Below the pieces are notes generated by a model that made no database searches, was not told the origin of the DNA, and saw nothing but the letters and a program-made list of their open reading frames with translations. This document shows positions 1 to 11,901 of a DNA stretch of 64,000 bases, piece by piece (the stretch's first letter is position 1; every line of letters starts with the position of its first letter). Where the stretch lies: NCBI GenBank assembly GCA_021209875.1, contig JAGYVD010000005.1, positions 62,001-126,000 of the forward strand, given 5' to 3'. This DNA is from Rosellinia necatrix. Taxonomy: Eukaryota; Ascomycota; Sordariomycetes; Xylariales; Xylariaceae. The translations under genes were made by a program, and so were the position numbers.

Positions 1-2287
1 AGTATGCAGTAATAAATAACAGGCAAGATTTATTTTTAAACTAACTAATATTTAAATAAACATATTTATATTAATTATTAACGCTAGTATAAACAAAATA
101 ATAGTTAAAAATAATATAAATAAGCTTATATATATATTTTTTAAAAAATGCTGGAATATTTTATATTTATTAATTTAAAATGTTTTATATATTAAATGAA
201 AAATATATGTTTATAAAGCAGCTAAGTTAGTAATATATAAACTAAAGCTTTAATAAAACGCCGATAAATTTATTTATATTAAATATACGGTTAAATATTT
301 TAAAACAGGTATTAATTTTTATAATAATTTTAATAATTTAAACTAGCGTTAGCAAATTTTTAGCTTTTAAATAAATTTAAAATAATATTTAAAAATATAA
401 GTTATATTAATATATTTATAAAAAATAAATAAAAATATATTTTAAGCTTAAATAAAAAAAGATTTTTAATATTATAAAGTTTATTTATTTTTTAAAATAG
501 TAAACAAGTTATAAAAACACGGTTATTAAATTTAAAAATAAAAAAGTTGTACTAAACTAAAAAATAAGTTTTATTTTTTTTTTTTGTTTTTATTATATAA
601 AAAAACAAGCTAAAAATAAATAAAACTTTTAAACAAAAAAATAAAGCTAATAAAATAAGTTATATAGTTATTAATATTAAGCTTTTAGTAAAACAGTTTT
701 ATAAAATATTTATTTTATATGTACTTGAAATAAAATTATAGATTATATAGTAGAAAAGCTATTTTAAAATATATTTAATATTATTATTTTTATTATTAAT
801 AACGCGTTTATTTATAGTTATAATAAGTTTTTATTATAATTATATATATAAGCTAATTTATATATAAATATATTATAATAAACTATAAAATAATAATATA
901 TATATTTAATATTAAATTAACGTTATATTTAAATATATTGTTATAAAATGTTATTATAATAATATTATTGTTTTATTAAATAATTTTAACAGCTATTTTT
1001 AAAACCTGCGGAAAGTTTTTATAATTTTCTGCGATAAAAATATTAATATTAGACTTTTAAAATTATATATAATATTTTTAAGTATAATAATATTAAATAA
1101 ATTAATTAATTTTTTAATATAACTATTATAAAAAAATTAGCTATAATTAAACAACTTTAATTTTTAAAAATATTAAAAGCTTTAAAAGTATTTATTAGTT
1201 TAATTATATAGTTTTATATATTATATTTTTAACACGGGATATTAATTAAATTATTTTAAAATATAAAACAAAATTATTTAAATAAGCTAAAACAAGTTAA
1301 CTTAAACATGTTTAATAAATATAAGCTATTATAATCGTGTTTATATTTTTTTTAGCTAAAAAACATATAATATTTGCTTAAATTAAACAAGCTTTATTAA
1401 ATAATATATTGCTAGCTTTTAATTTGTTTAATTATTAGCTGTTTATAGATTTTAACATGTTTATTAATAGTATTAATATAAAAGTTCATTACGTCGATAA
1501 ATAAATAATTCTAAAGCTTATATAAAATAATATTATTATTAAATATTTATTTTAGCTAATAATTTAAACTGTAGCTTTTTATTTTGTTTATTAATTAATA
1601 TTAAGCTTAAATATTAGTTAATAAAAATAAAGATTTATAAATTTATATAGCTGCTTAAAAATATTAATATTAGTTAAATATAATTAAAATTATATTTTTA
1701 ATTATATTTATAAATTATAAAATATATTAAAATTATATAATTATTAATAATATTAATAAAAAATTATATAAGCATTAGAATATATTAGCTAGTTTAAAGT
1801 TTATATGTTTTATAAGCTAGGCCGTTATTATATAGTTTTAATATATTAAATAAGCTGTTTTATAATAACTTAAGTAATATTTATAATTTTTAAGCTAGTA
1901 ATTTTAACAGTTTAAATAAATTTTTAACAAAAAAATATTAAATAATATATTAAATATTATAACAACTTTTATTAATAATGTTGTTAAATAAGCATAAATA
2001 TAAACATAACATAGATATTTTTTAAAAGTTTTTAAAAAATATTATTATATTTATATTATTTAATTTAAACTTTAAATCGCGATTATAAAAAATATAAAAA
2101 AACTTATATATATAAACAATATTAAAAGTTTTTATGTGCAAAAAACATTATTTATAGCTAATAAAGCTAATTTTTTATTTTATATATAAAATAGTTTATT
2201 ATAATAAAACTAAATATATATATAAATAAATTTTATATATTTTAATTTTATTTGTTATAACTTTAAAAAATTATATATAGTTTAAAT
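1..2287. repeat. AT-rich, RIP-like block (left part)
   Basis: The stretch is almost entirely A and T with only scattered G and C, and has no reading frame of useful length. Remaining G and C sit often in AGCT and AAGCTT contexts, which is what remains when CpA and TpG steps have been lost. This fits RIP-degraded transposon sequence, but no parent element can be recognised. CpA is not fully gone, so RIP is an inference; a native AT-rich block is the alternative. Confidence 0.8.
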
Positions 2288-2564
2288 TGTCATGGCCCAA
2301 GGCCATGATGGCGATCTCTGATTGGCTGACTGGCCGTCCGGCCAGCCGATCCCTGATTGGCTCCCTAGCTAGGGCAGGTACAGGCATGGAGTGGTAAATG
2401 TGGTAGGCCAGTCACGTAGTGAATGGCCGGTAGTATGTACAAGTAGAATTCTGGCCGTCGGCCCTGTATGTAGTTTTCTCTTTTCTTCAACCTTAGTTTT
2501 TCTTCCCAATACATAGGTATAGTTGAATCTCTTCAACTGCTGTTATTGCAGCCATTACATAAAT
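2283..2564 (+). mobile_element. Solo LTR A (+), with 5-bp target duplication
   Basis: The LTR proper is 2288-2559 (272 bp). It starts TGTCATGG and ends CCATTACA, the usual TG...CA ends of an LTR. It is flanked by the perfect 5-bp direct repeat TAAAT at 2283-2287 and 2560-2564. It has normal base composition and stands out sharply from the AT-rich DNA on both sides. It is a clear homologue of the inverted copy at 3858-4127. The target duplication directly abutting both ends means this is a solo LTR, left after LTR-LTR recombination, and not one end of a larger element. Compared with copy B it shows several C-to-T and G-to-A type differences, so it may be lightly RIP-mutated. Confidence 0.9.
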
Positions 2565-3852
2565 TATATTAGCTATAAAAAATTTACGTATATATTTTAA
2601 TAATTTTATATTTATTATAGTTTAAAACAGTTTAAAAATATATTAAAAATGTTTTAAATATTAAATATTATAGCTTTATAAATATAAACTATATAATAGT
2701 TTTTAATTAATTTTGTTGCTGCTATATTTTTATTATAATATTATAATAAATTTTATTATAACGTTGCTAATATTTATTAAAAGCTTTAATTTAATAATAA
2801 TAATAGTTTATAAATTAATTAAAAAATATAATTTATATTAAGCAGTAAAAATAAGTAGTTATATAATAAAAACATGTTTTAATATTTTAACTTTTGCTAG
2901 CAAGCTAAAAAATTTTAAAAGTGATTATTTTTAACTATAATTTTAAAAACTTTTATGTTATAATCAGCTTTTTAAAAACATTTTAATATTAAATTATTTC
3001 ATATAGCTATATATTATTTATAGGCAGATAATTAATTAAAAATTATAATATAAATAATATAGTTTATATTGCAATATTATATATATATAATAAAAAATTT
3101 TAAAATTAGCTGCAAATAATTTTATAATTATAATTTAAATATAACAATATAAAATATAATATAACTAATATATTATTTAATAAATTAATATAAAAATTTA
3201 TATTAATAAATATTATAAACATTTTAATATTATTAATTTAATAATTTAAACGTTTGTTTTATTTTTACAGGATATATTAAAGCTTTAAATATAATTATTT
3301 TCGTATTTATAACTATAAAAAATGTTATAACAAATATAAACAACTTAAATTTTTAACATTAAAAATAAAATATTACTACAGTTATATAAAAATATAATAT
3401 ATTTATAATATTAATTATAAAATTAAAAATATTTTAATATTATATAGGATTTTTATATTTATTAAAAAGTTAGCTTGTTAATTTATAAACTAAATTTAAA
3501 TTAATATAATATTAAAATTTATAACATTATTTTTATTAATTATTTTAAGCTGGCCTGATTTAATAAATATAGCAGAAGTTTTTTAATTAAACTTATACAA
3601 GCTTAAAACTATTTACGCGAACAGGTTATAAATATAAAAATAAATAATAAATAAATATAATATTTAATTAAATATAATAAGATTAAATATAAGTTTAATA
3701 AATAGTTTATAAAAATTAGTTAAAACTAAACTTAAAATTTATTAATAATTATTACAAAAAAAAATATAATTAAATAAAATAAAAAACCAGAAATAAAAGA
3801 TAAAATATTTTAGCTGCAGAACATAGCATTTTGTTTTTTTTAAAAGCAGATT
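2565..3852. repeat. AT-rich, RIP-like block (right part)
   Basis: This has the same composition as 1-2287, and no gene or recognisable transposon domain. It is the continuation of one AT-rich block that was interrupted by solo LTR A. The block ends almost exactly at solo LTR B; DNA to the right of that LTR has ordinary composition. Confidence 0.75.
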
Positions 3853-4132
3853 ATAGCTGTGATGGCTGCAATAGCGGCAGTTGGAGCGGAGCCCAACTAT
3901 ACCTATGCATTGGGAAGAAAAACTAAGGTTGAGAAAAGAAGAGAACTATACACAGGGCCGACGGCCAGAATTCCTACTTGTACATACCACTGGCCATTCA
4001 CTACGTGACTGGCCTACCGCATTCACCACCTCGTACTTGGACCCACTTCGCCGGGGAACCAATCAGGGGCCGCCAGGCCACTCATTCGTGCAGCCAATCA
4101 GGGCCATCATGGCTGTGGGTCATGACAATAGC
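3853..4132 (-). mobile_element. Solo LTR B (-), with 5-bp target duplication
   Basis: The LTR proper is 3858-4127 (270 bp) and reads on the minus strand from TGTCATGA to CATCACA. The direct repeat ATAGC at 3853-3857 and 4128-4132 is its target duplication. It is the same family as solo LTR A but in opposite orientation and better preserved. It sits on the border between AT-rich and normal DNA. An open frame running through it on the plus strand is not a gene. Confidence 0.9.
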
Positions 4133-4585
4133 ACTTACTTTAGCACTTACTCTGGCAGGAAAACCTACTACGGAGACCTATATATAACACTTAGTACACA
4201 GTAGCTGTAGTGCGAGGGCTTAGACTTATCCATCCCTTCTACATCCTAATACATACAGATTGATCCATTCCCTTGCTACATAGGGCCTACCTATTTACAT
4301 TGAGTCAAGCTACGGGAATGGTTGAGTTCTAATGCATCATTCCTTGTATGCACGTCACCAGCCGACGGTGGGGAAGTGCTAGCTCCTGGGCACGTATACC
4401 TCCCGTTATAGCTTAGATCACACTTGACCGTCCGACAAACGCATTTAAACCAGGTTAACGGTTAACTACCTACGAAGCTTATTTAGACATGGCAGTTCTA
4501 CCAACTCCCTGTATTAAGCCCAGACGTAGGCACCCCCCATGCCCTAGCACACCCTAGAAGCTTTGCTGTAGGTACTGCCAATTAG
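4133..4585. other. Intergenic, no gene seen
   Basis: Normal-composition DNA between solo LTR B and the 3' end of the LysM gene. I see no coding frame with family resemblance and no RNA gene. Confidence 0.6.
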
Positions 4586-5365
4586 TTACACTATACTAGC
4601 AACACCAACACAGTAGTTGTAGCCGATCAGAAGGTTTGTGCATGCGGAATTCAGATCCGGGTTCCATGCTAGAAATTGCGCGAGGGAAATACTATGGCCG
4701 GAGAAAACACCATAGCAAGAATCACCCTCGACGACCTTGTAGCAGCTGTTACAGTTGCTGGCCAAGCCAGGCCTAACAGGCACGGGGCATGTCGAAGGTG
4801 TCCCGGGCGGATTGCCCACGCCGACGCCGACGCACACAACCTGCCCGGCAAATAGGTTGCTACAGAAGGACTATGGGGAGAGAGAATTAGCGATTCACTA
4901 TTCAATTGCCCCTTTGCTGCCACGGAGCGTGATGCATGCATGATGTTGCCGGGCATGGCAAATTGGCAGGGAGACCAACATTGACCTGCGGGTTCCAGGA
5001 GTAACTGTGCGTGTGGTTGATTAGTCTTTCTTTCTTTCACAACTCTATCGGTAACAAGTCGTTATTACTCTTATATCTCATAGGAAACTTACAACTGAGC
5101 CAGGGTATATACGTCGCCGTAGTGGTCGCGGATCAGGTTGCAGCTGTCCCCGGCCCTGACAGTGTAGGTGGCGGTGCCTAAGAGGGGTGGATGATCAGCC
5201 CCCGATTCCAGACACAGCGACGCAGCGACACAGCGACAGAGGCTGTCTCTTACAGTTCTCGATGTAACCCTGTCGGGCCACTAGTTCGAGCCCGGTAGTT
5301 GTCGTTGGGGCAGCGAACGCTTGGGCCACAAACGCCACCATCGGGAGGAAAACGTGAGCAAGCAT
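4586..5365 (-). CDS. Secreted two-LysM-domain protein (LysM effector type)
   Basis: Four exons on the minus strand: 5365-5254, 5177-5093, 5004-4980 and 4870-4586, giving 168 residues. The start gives a clear signal peptide (MLAHVFLPMVAFVAQAFA, cleavage near residues 18-19). LysM 1 spans about residues 39-90 (YTVRAGDSC ... FYSWNPQVN ... SNLFAGQVVCVGV) and LysM 2 about 116-164 (YKVVEGDSC ... AWNPDLNSACTNL ... CVGV), joined by a Pro/Thr-rich linker. Paired cysteines are present in both. LysM proteins bind chitin oligomers outside the cell. In plant- and insect-associated fungi such small secreted forms shield the wall or sequester chitin fragments; that role is inferred here. The intron 3 donor (GTTGGT) is less canonical but gives a perfect domain match. 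The gene lies about 450 bp from solo LTR B. Confidence 0.9.
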
Positions 5366-7057
5366 ATTCACGAAGAGGTTTCGATGGACAGGAAAAGGAC
5401 GATATGGCGATGGCAGAATGTGGTGCGCTGCGCCTGTCGATCTCTCCCGCGTTCCAGTGGTGCGGATGTCCCAACGTCTTTATAGTCAATGTACCGCCTA
5501 GTTGAAGCCATAACAATTGCCCACGCTCAAATAAGCCTCCCTATTACTCTTGCTGGCGCCGTTGTCTGCCTGTTCGTCTGCCTGCTGGGTCACCCAGCTT
5601 ACCCACCGAGTCGGCTTGACTCTGCCTGGATCTGGACCCTGTCACATCGTAAAGCTATATTGTCCATATGGCCAAAAGTGTTCAGACTTGGATATCGTTC
5701 GATGATTCGGTATATGTTGTCAGAGCCGGATGCACACTTACATGGCTCACCGGATTCTCGTATTCAGACCAGAATGGGGCGTTATTAATAACGGCCATTA
5801 CAGCTACCTGATTGCCTGTCTGCAGGACAAGTGGGGAGGGATGTAGTATCGCGGCCTATAGCTTGGCTGCGGGACATGATAGAAACCGGAAATACTCACT
5901 AGGACCAGGCATCGTCGCGCCGTATTGCGGCCCTACCGTCGCAGTCGGGCATCGGGCCTGGATGAATGACGTAGTCAGAACCAACATGCATCCAGGCATC
6001 GTCCTTTCCAAGCAACAGATGAGTTGGATTATCCACGGGACATCGAGGGCACAACACGGCAATTGAAGTGATATCTCGGAAGTCGCATCGCGACGCCGGG
6101 ACCTTGTAGGGGAGCAAGGGTTGTCAGGTTTAAAACAACAATTTGATCAGGGCCTAAGACCTGCAAAGGGTGGAGTCTTAGCAAGCGGAATAAAGCAGAA
6201 GTTTACGAGTATATATTTGTCACAGTTCAAACTGCTGGTACCTCCTGAAGTGACCTATCTTATTGCATAAGAAGAGAAGTTCCCCTCTGTTAGGTAATCG
6301 CCTGCTATCCCGGCGGATGTACATAGTCTTTTGGTCCGTGTCCGGTGGAAGCCTCGTGGCCGGCCTTGGTTCCGTCACAATATTACCTCTGCTAGTTGCT
6401 ATCATGCGCAAAACCGTGGTCACCCATGATCCTATGACAGGTCTGAGCCTCCAATCATTCTCTTGACGCTGGCGAGAATAGGAACCAGATTCTTACTACT
6501 TAGAATAGGAAATAACGGGTGCCGGAGAATAGAGCAAGTTTTTATAGCCTATACAGAAAAGTTGCTTCGAGCCTTTTTATGAGCTGGATCAAGCTGTACT
6601 GAAGGTCATACAAAAATTTAAGTATTGGAGGGTCTATGTTTGCGTACAGTTGCCCGTGTTTACTTCAAGCGTATCTGGCTGTCACAGTTCATACCAGTGG
6701 TAGCTTCAGAAGTAGCCCGTAGGATAAGAAAGCCTGTCCGCCCACCCCAGTATCTAGATACTACAAGATAAAAATACTTTGAACGTTGTTATCAACTCCA
6801 TACGGGAAAATCTGGTCTAACTATTCCTTTTTTTTTCTCTCTATTGCAACGACTCATCTACTCATTCCCCACGGATTGTTTTTTTACACCCTATCTATCT
6901 CGGTTGGTTGATCTTAAGGATGTAAGATTAGGCTCACGTCTAAGGAGTCCAAATTCATTTCGTTATAAACGCTCAACCAGCTCCAATACAAAGCGGTGGT
7001 GGGTGATATATGTTATAATAGGACCCTAGGGCTTATATATACACATAAAGTCACCTC
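5366..7057. other. Intergenic, no gene supported
   Basis: Several short open frames occur on both strands but none shows a recognisable domain or codon pattern. The right part is presumably 3' flank of the secreted-protein gene, and 5366-5700 is likely the promoter of the LysM gene. Confidence 0.5.
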
Positions 7058-7757
7058 TTAGATGGGATTAACATCAACCCAAATCCTAGTGTCGTCAGTT
7101 CGATATGCGGCATTACCGTCGATCTGGCTCTGGATCCATTGCACAGCGCTCTTATATTTATCGATGTCAGCCGTATATGGGTTTGCGATGCCAGATGCAC
7201 CATTCCGATGGCCGCCGAACCATACGTCATACCCATAGTACTCTTGGCAATCCCAGCGAGAGGCGACATCTGCATAGATGTCGGAGCTAAAGGAAGGCAG
7301 TTAGCAGGAGCGTCTTATCTTGCGTGGCATTCTACGTAATAGAAGTTAAATGACCGTCTTACTTTAACTTGGCTCCGTTGTTCCAATTCGCCTGGCTTTG
7401 GCCAGCGAAGCCGGCACGGGAGCCGCAGACCCTGAGCATGCCCCAATTCTGCTTAAAAACTCCGAAGTTGGCGGAGTCGTTCTGTTTGTTATCACCTGTC
7501 CGGTAGTCAGTACGATGGCGCAGCCAATATGATAAATCTAGCACACCGTATGGGTAATTCGTGGTCATGGTCTCGGTTTCCAGCATAGCAATTGCCAGGT
7601 CCATAGTATTACCACCAGCATTGAGGATGGCCTGCTTCCGAGCACCAAGGCCAGCAACAGTGTATTGGCCTCTGTCCTGGCGGCGCTCAACTTCCGAAAT
7701 CGGGCTGGCGTAAACGACCCCGGCCAGGAGGAGAAGGGGGAGAGTGGAGAGCTGCAT
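7058..7757 (-). CDS. Small secreted protein, possible lysozyme-like fold
   Basis: Three exons: 7757-7547, 7495-7363 and 7286-7058, giving 190 residues. I chose the methionine at 7757 because it opens a textbook signal peptide (MQLSTLPLLLLAGVVYASP), followed by a basic pair that could be a KEX2 site (VERRQ). The 51-bp first intron has a CTGAC branch site and restores NYPYG-DNKQNDSANFG. The mature part carries LAIAMLETETM, FGVFKQNWGMLR and YGYDVWFGGHRNG. I recall this pattern from a conserved family of fungal secreted proteins; the glutamates in AMLETE suggest a lysozyme-like active site, but that is inference. No membrane anchor is seen. It has the same strand and neighbourhood as the LysM gene. 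Confidence is high for the gene and low for its function. Confidence 0.82.
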
Positions 7758-9113
7758 CGTTGATGTCAATGATGGTGTATACTGTAGGACGATAGAACGA
7801 GGAGTCGTATGATGCTTGCTGATGAGGTAGGGCCTTAGTTCGAAGACACGAGGAGTATGCTCTCTTTTATCGTCACACTCCGTAGTCAACAGAGAGCGGC
7901 AACGCACGGCCCTGCTGCGATCAGTGGTGGATTAAAGCATCTTGAAGCCAGGCGGATAACGTCATGCGAAGTCTAGCGCCGAAATGTGAATAGAGGCCAA
8001 AAGCGGAACCCACTAGGAATACCTGTCGGCCTTGGTTTCATGTCAGCATTACATCGGCCGCCCGCATTTTAGGGCAATCCGGACTTCGTAGTGCCGCGAT
8101 ATCGCGGATCAGAACAAGCCGGGTTGTCCAAGTTCGACAATCGAGTGGGAAGGATGCTTCGCAACTGCTATGACGGTTTTATTTATTTCGTATTAGGTAG
8201 GTATTAAGCCTCCCTTATCCAATAAGACGGACTGAATAGCTTAGTTGGCGACTAGTTGAAGTCGTCCTCCCAGCTTCCGGATCTAGATTATTAAAGTGGC
8301 TCTTGGGACAAGGATCTCCGTCGGACAGCATATACTCTCCATTTATTACAACAACCATGTATCACGGAGTACTCATTATTCCGGATTTTAAGAAGTCATG
8401 TTGGTTAGGTGATAGAGTTTGGAGCACATCAGCGATAGGGCCACAGGTGTGCTCTAAGGGACGAAGAATCCGATGATCGGATCTTCCCTTTGATTCAAGC
8501 AGAACTCTAAAATGCTTCTTGGCTCTGATATTATGACGAGCATTGTACTGGAGAAACAAAGGTTCAAATATAGTTCTGAGCCGAAATATATATCTTATAG
8601 ATATTATTGAAGGGCAGGATAAAATAACTACACAGACGATTTTTAATAGCTATCGCTGTGATCAACGATAGTGTCGAGAAGTATACCAGGCTATAGTAGA
8701 GGCATGTTTGATTATTCGGTAGGCCGAAATCATGTGTAGACAGCTGAGCAAAGGGACGTGAGAGGGAACAAGTAGAATGTCTGAGGTGGAAAGACGGGAG
8801 GGGGCAAGCAATAATTGTGCTGTGTAGGATAGGTAATATACGATGGTGGCGGGCAGTAGACGTTTATTGAGGATTGTCATAATGGAAATTCTATGATGAA
8901 ATTACAAGCGGCAAACTGTAGAATATAGAATCGCGAAACAAACCTTACTCTCTTTAGCATTATTAACAGAAGATTAAATCTCATTCATCATACGATCCGG
9001 ACCACTGAAGTCGCTAAGCGCCGATTGTTAAGTAGAAATATCTTTTTCTATCTCGGATGTCTATTCCGATCAGTCTGGTCAGCAGAACAGAACTAGCCTT
9101 CTATCATCGTGCC
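7758..9113. other. Intergenic, no gene supported
   Basis: Moderately AT-rich DNA with only short frames of 65-72 codons on the minus strand around 8362-8880. I do not recognise them. The left end is the likely promoter of the secreted-protein gene. Confidence 0.5.
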
Positions 9114-11901
9114 TCAAATCGTAAACTTCCCGCCACAACCACCACACAACTCAGGCGAAATATCTCCCTTGACGACCCCCCTGAGCTGTGGCGCGAGACG
9201 AATCAACTCCTCCGACTTCAGGCACTTCATGCCACACACACCACACGTATGCGAGACATTGGGAGCCGTGACGGGCACGCCCGTGTTGGCGCAATTCTCT
9301 ATATCATGAGCAACAAAAAGGGCACGAGTTAGCATACAGTAGCGCTGGGACGGGGGCAGGGGACGGGGGCAGGGGACGGGAATAACACGACCAATCAATC
9401 AACCCAACAAACAAACAAACAAACAAAGCAACGAACGAACGAACGAACGAACGAACGAATAGGCAGTTTAGAAACGTACCGAAGAGATGCCCATTGTCAC
9501 AACGAGAGGTGTTCCCACCCGCCGCAGCCGCGAGCGGCGCATCACAAAAGACACACAGCTGCCGACGCGCGACGATGTCGAAGTGCTCGCGCAGGGCGGC
9601 GCGGCCGTCTCCGGGCGAGGCGCAGCGCGCGGGGGCGGTGAATCCGGGGACTGGGGGGCCGGCGGCGTACATCCACTCCCAGGCGGCCGCCTCCGTGCTC
9701 AGGGTCCTTTCCTCCTCGGCGCGGCGCGCGGCCGCGGCGGTGGTGTGAGGCGCGGCGGGGTGATGGGGGTACGGGTGTGGGTGCACGCCGAAGAGGACGC
9801 GGCACCGGAGGCCGGCGAACGTGTCCCTCTCGAGCTCGAGGGTGCTGTGAAGGCTGACGAACACGGCGCTCGTGCCGCCGCCAGGGCTGGCGGCGAGCCC
9901 CCAGATGCGGACGCGCTGGAGGTGGACCTGGTCCTCTGTGTCAACGCCGCGGATGCCGAAGACGTCGCGCCTTATCGCGGCACCGCCATCGTCATCCCCG
10001 TCCTCGTCTTCGTCGTCTTCGTCCTCGGAGTCGAAGTCGGAGTCGGATTCAAGATCGTCGTCAGTGTCGAACTCGTCCTCAGAGCCGAACCCTGTCACCG
10101 TCTCGCCGCCGCCGTCGTGGCCGCGTCCCTTCTCGCCGCCCGCGTTGCCCTGCCGGTGCGCGAGCGCGCGCGGGAGCTGGTGCTCGACGATCTGGCTGAT
10201 TTCTGTGGCCCAGCGCAGACGGGTGTTGTTGCTGTCGTTGTACACAGGGCCGCCATCTGCATCCGGGGGCGGGATGAGGTTCGTTTGGTGCCAGGCCGGG
10301 TTATCGTGTGTTGCGGAGAGGCGGACGAGAGTGTACAAGGGTGTGGAGGCGTCGTGTGAAAATGAGGGGGGATGAATGATTAAACCTACAACCTGCCAGT
10401 TAAACAAGTGCCAGGCCAACGGTGAAACCAAAGACTGATGTGACGAAAAACAAACCTGTAATGGGGTTTTCCATATGTATGATGTCTTCTTCTGTTGGAT
10501 ATGTCGTCTCGCACTCATTCGTCGAATGTCTAGTCGAGGGAGAACAGCGATCGAACGGTAGTTCGAATGCCTGGACTTTCATCGGCGATGCGATTACGCC
10601 CCTGCAAATATTAAAACTGTCCGATTTTAAGACCTAGCTTGTTGTTAACCTCCGTTACTGAGCCAATGAGAAGGGATGCTGGTTTGCTACACACCTGGTC
10701 TTCCCATACGACGAAGGCATCCGTCGAGAGATAAAGACAAACACCACTCGCATCAGTCTGACTAACGCTCACCTGGGGCGACTCACGCCCATCTCTCGAT
10801 GAGCCCAGGGTGATTTGCCTGAATCCGATATAGTTGTGCGAGACGTACGAGAGCATGCTAGTCCGCGAAGCACCCGTATCCAACCACGGACTCCAGCCTA
10901 GTGCAAACGAAGAAGTACTATAAACGTAATCCGGATCCGTTGCCTCGTCGGGGGGTCAGCTTTGGAGCCCATGAGCGGCGTAGAAGAAGTAGAACACTCA
11001 CATCAGTCGGCACGGGATGAGGTCCCTCGGCCGTAAAACGCGCGACCTCCTGCACTCCCCATATCCCAGGATGGCCCGGGGTAGCATTAGGGTCGTGTTT
11101 CGCCTGCACCGACAGCAGCACAGCCTCATTGTCGCTATTCATGTACGACAGAACGGCCACCCCGGTATTCGTGTCCCTGGCCCAGGAGACGGCAGTGATA
11201 TATTCCTTCTTGTTCGGCGACGTATGCCCTTCGGCGGTAGGCACGAGTAGGCCGCCACCGACGTGCCAGGCGGCAACCCAGGGCCGCATGGTCCGGCCCT
11301 GGGTGCCGGTGGCGGATGACTCGACGGCGTCGGACGCGCCCTGACAGTACACGGTGACGATGCCGGCGGCGGTGAGCACGGCGAGCACGGAGCGACTCAT
11401 GCGGCCGAGGCCGCAGGGGGACCAGGCGAGGGCGACCGCGTGGTTCAGGGTGCTGCCGTGGCCTGTGATGATGCCGTCGCCGCCACCAGTAAAGAAGGTG
11501 TAGCCGGCGAACGCCGGGCCGGCGGGGGCGGCGTCGAACAGGTGGCGGTTCAGCTCAGGGCTCTTCAGCGGCGCTATGGGGAAGCGCAGCGCAGCCTCGC
11601 CGTACTGGCGCGACCCGCCGTCGAACCCCGGCCCTTTCCCGTTGGCCCCGTGAGCTCCGTTGCCGTTCACGTGCGACGACGACGACGACGACGACAGCGA
11701 GAAGTCCGGGACGTAGACGAGCACACAGTCATCACACCCGATGGCGAGTTCGTTGTCCGGCGACCAGGCGATGTTGTGTGTGGTCTTGGGGAGGATGGCG
11801 AGGTCGAAGGGCTCGAGAGGGAGCGCCTTGGCCGGGCTCACGAGAGACATGGCCGAGCGATTGCGAAACAAGACTCCCTGTGCGCGACCATGAAAAGCCA
11901 C
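9114..11901 (-). CDS. Transcription factor TFIIIC delta subunit (GTF3C4/Sfc9 type)
   Basis: Five exons: 11901-11002, 10943-10695, 10633-10456, 10385-9480 and 9298-9114, giving 805 residues. A start at the internal methionine at 11850 is also possible. The N-terminal part (LEPFDLAILPKTTHNIAWSP ... NELAIGCDDCVLVY) matches the TFIIIC delta N-terminal WD-like domain. The C-terminus is a cysteine/histidine zinc-ribbon block (CVFCDAP ... CDNGHLFENCANTG ... CGVCG ... CGGCGG) typical of the putative TFIIIC zinc finger. TFIIIC binds the internal promoters of tRNA genes and recruits RNA polymerase III. A strongly acidic stretch lies between the two domains. The exon 2/3 junction was chosen because CAG|GTGTGT to CTAG|GTC keeps the frame and removes a stop. 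The last intron is 181 bp and full of microsatellites. Confidence 0.88.
9299..9479 (-). repeat. Microsatellite-rich last intron of the TFIIIC gene
   Basis: This intron contains a CGAA tetranucleotide run near 9431-9459, an adjacent AAAC run near 9400-9425, and a short tandem GC-rich unit (GGGGACGG) near 9350-9380. Splice sites are GTACGT and ATATAG. These are three different simple repeats stacked in one intron. Confidence 0.8.

Noticed and set aside
2288..4127. One transposon with 270-bp inverted terminal repeats around an AT-rich core
   Set aside because: Each 270-bp copy has its own perfect 5-bp target duplication directly at both of its ends, so they are two independent solo LTRs.
3881..4204. 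107-codon plus-strand frame
   Set aside because: Lies mostly inside solo LTR B, on the strand opposite to the LTR sense; no coding features.
9487..10359. Plus-strand frame of 290 codons
   Set aside because: Antisense to the TFIIIC exon; no domain, and the minus strand matches a known family.
10456..10633. Exon 3 of TFIIIC starting at the acceptor after ATTTGCAG
   Set aside because: That acceptor gives the wrong phase with the canonical donor at 10694; the acceptor at CTAG before 10633 keeps the frame without a stop.
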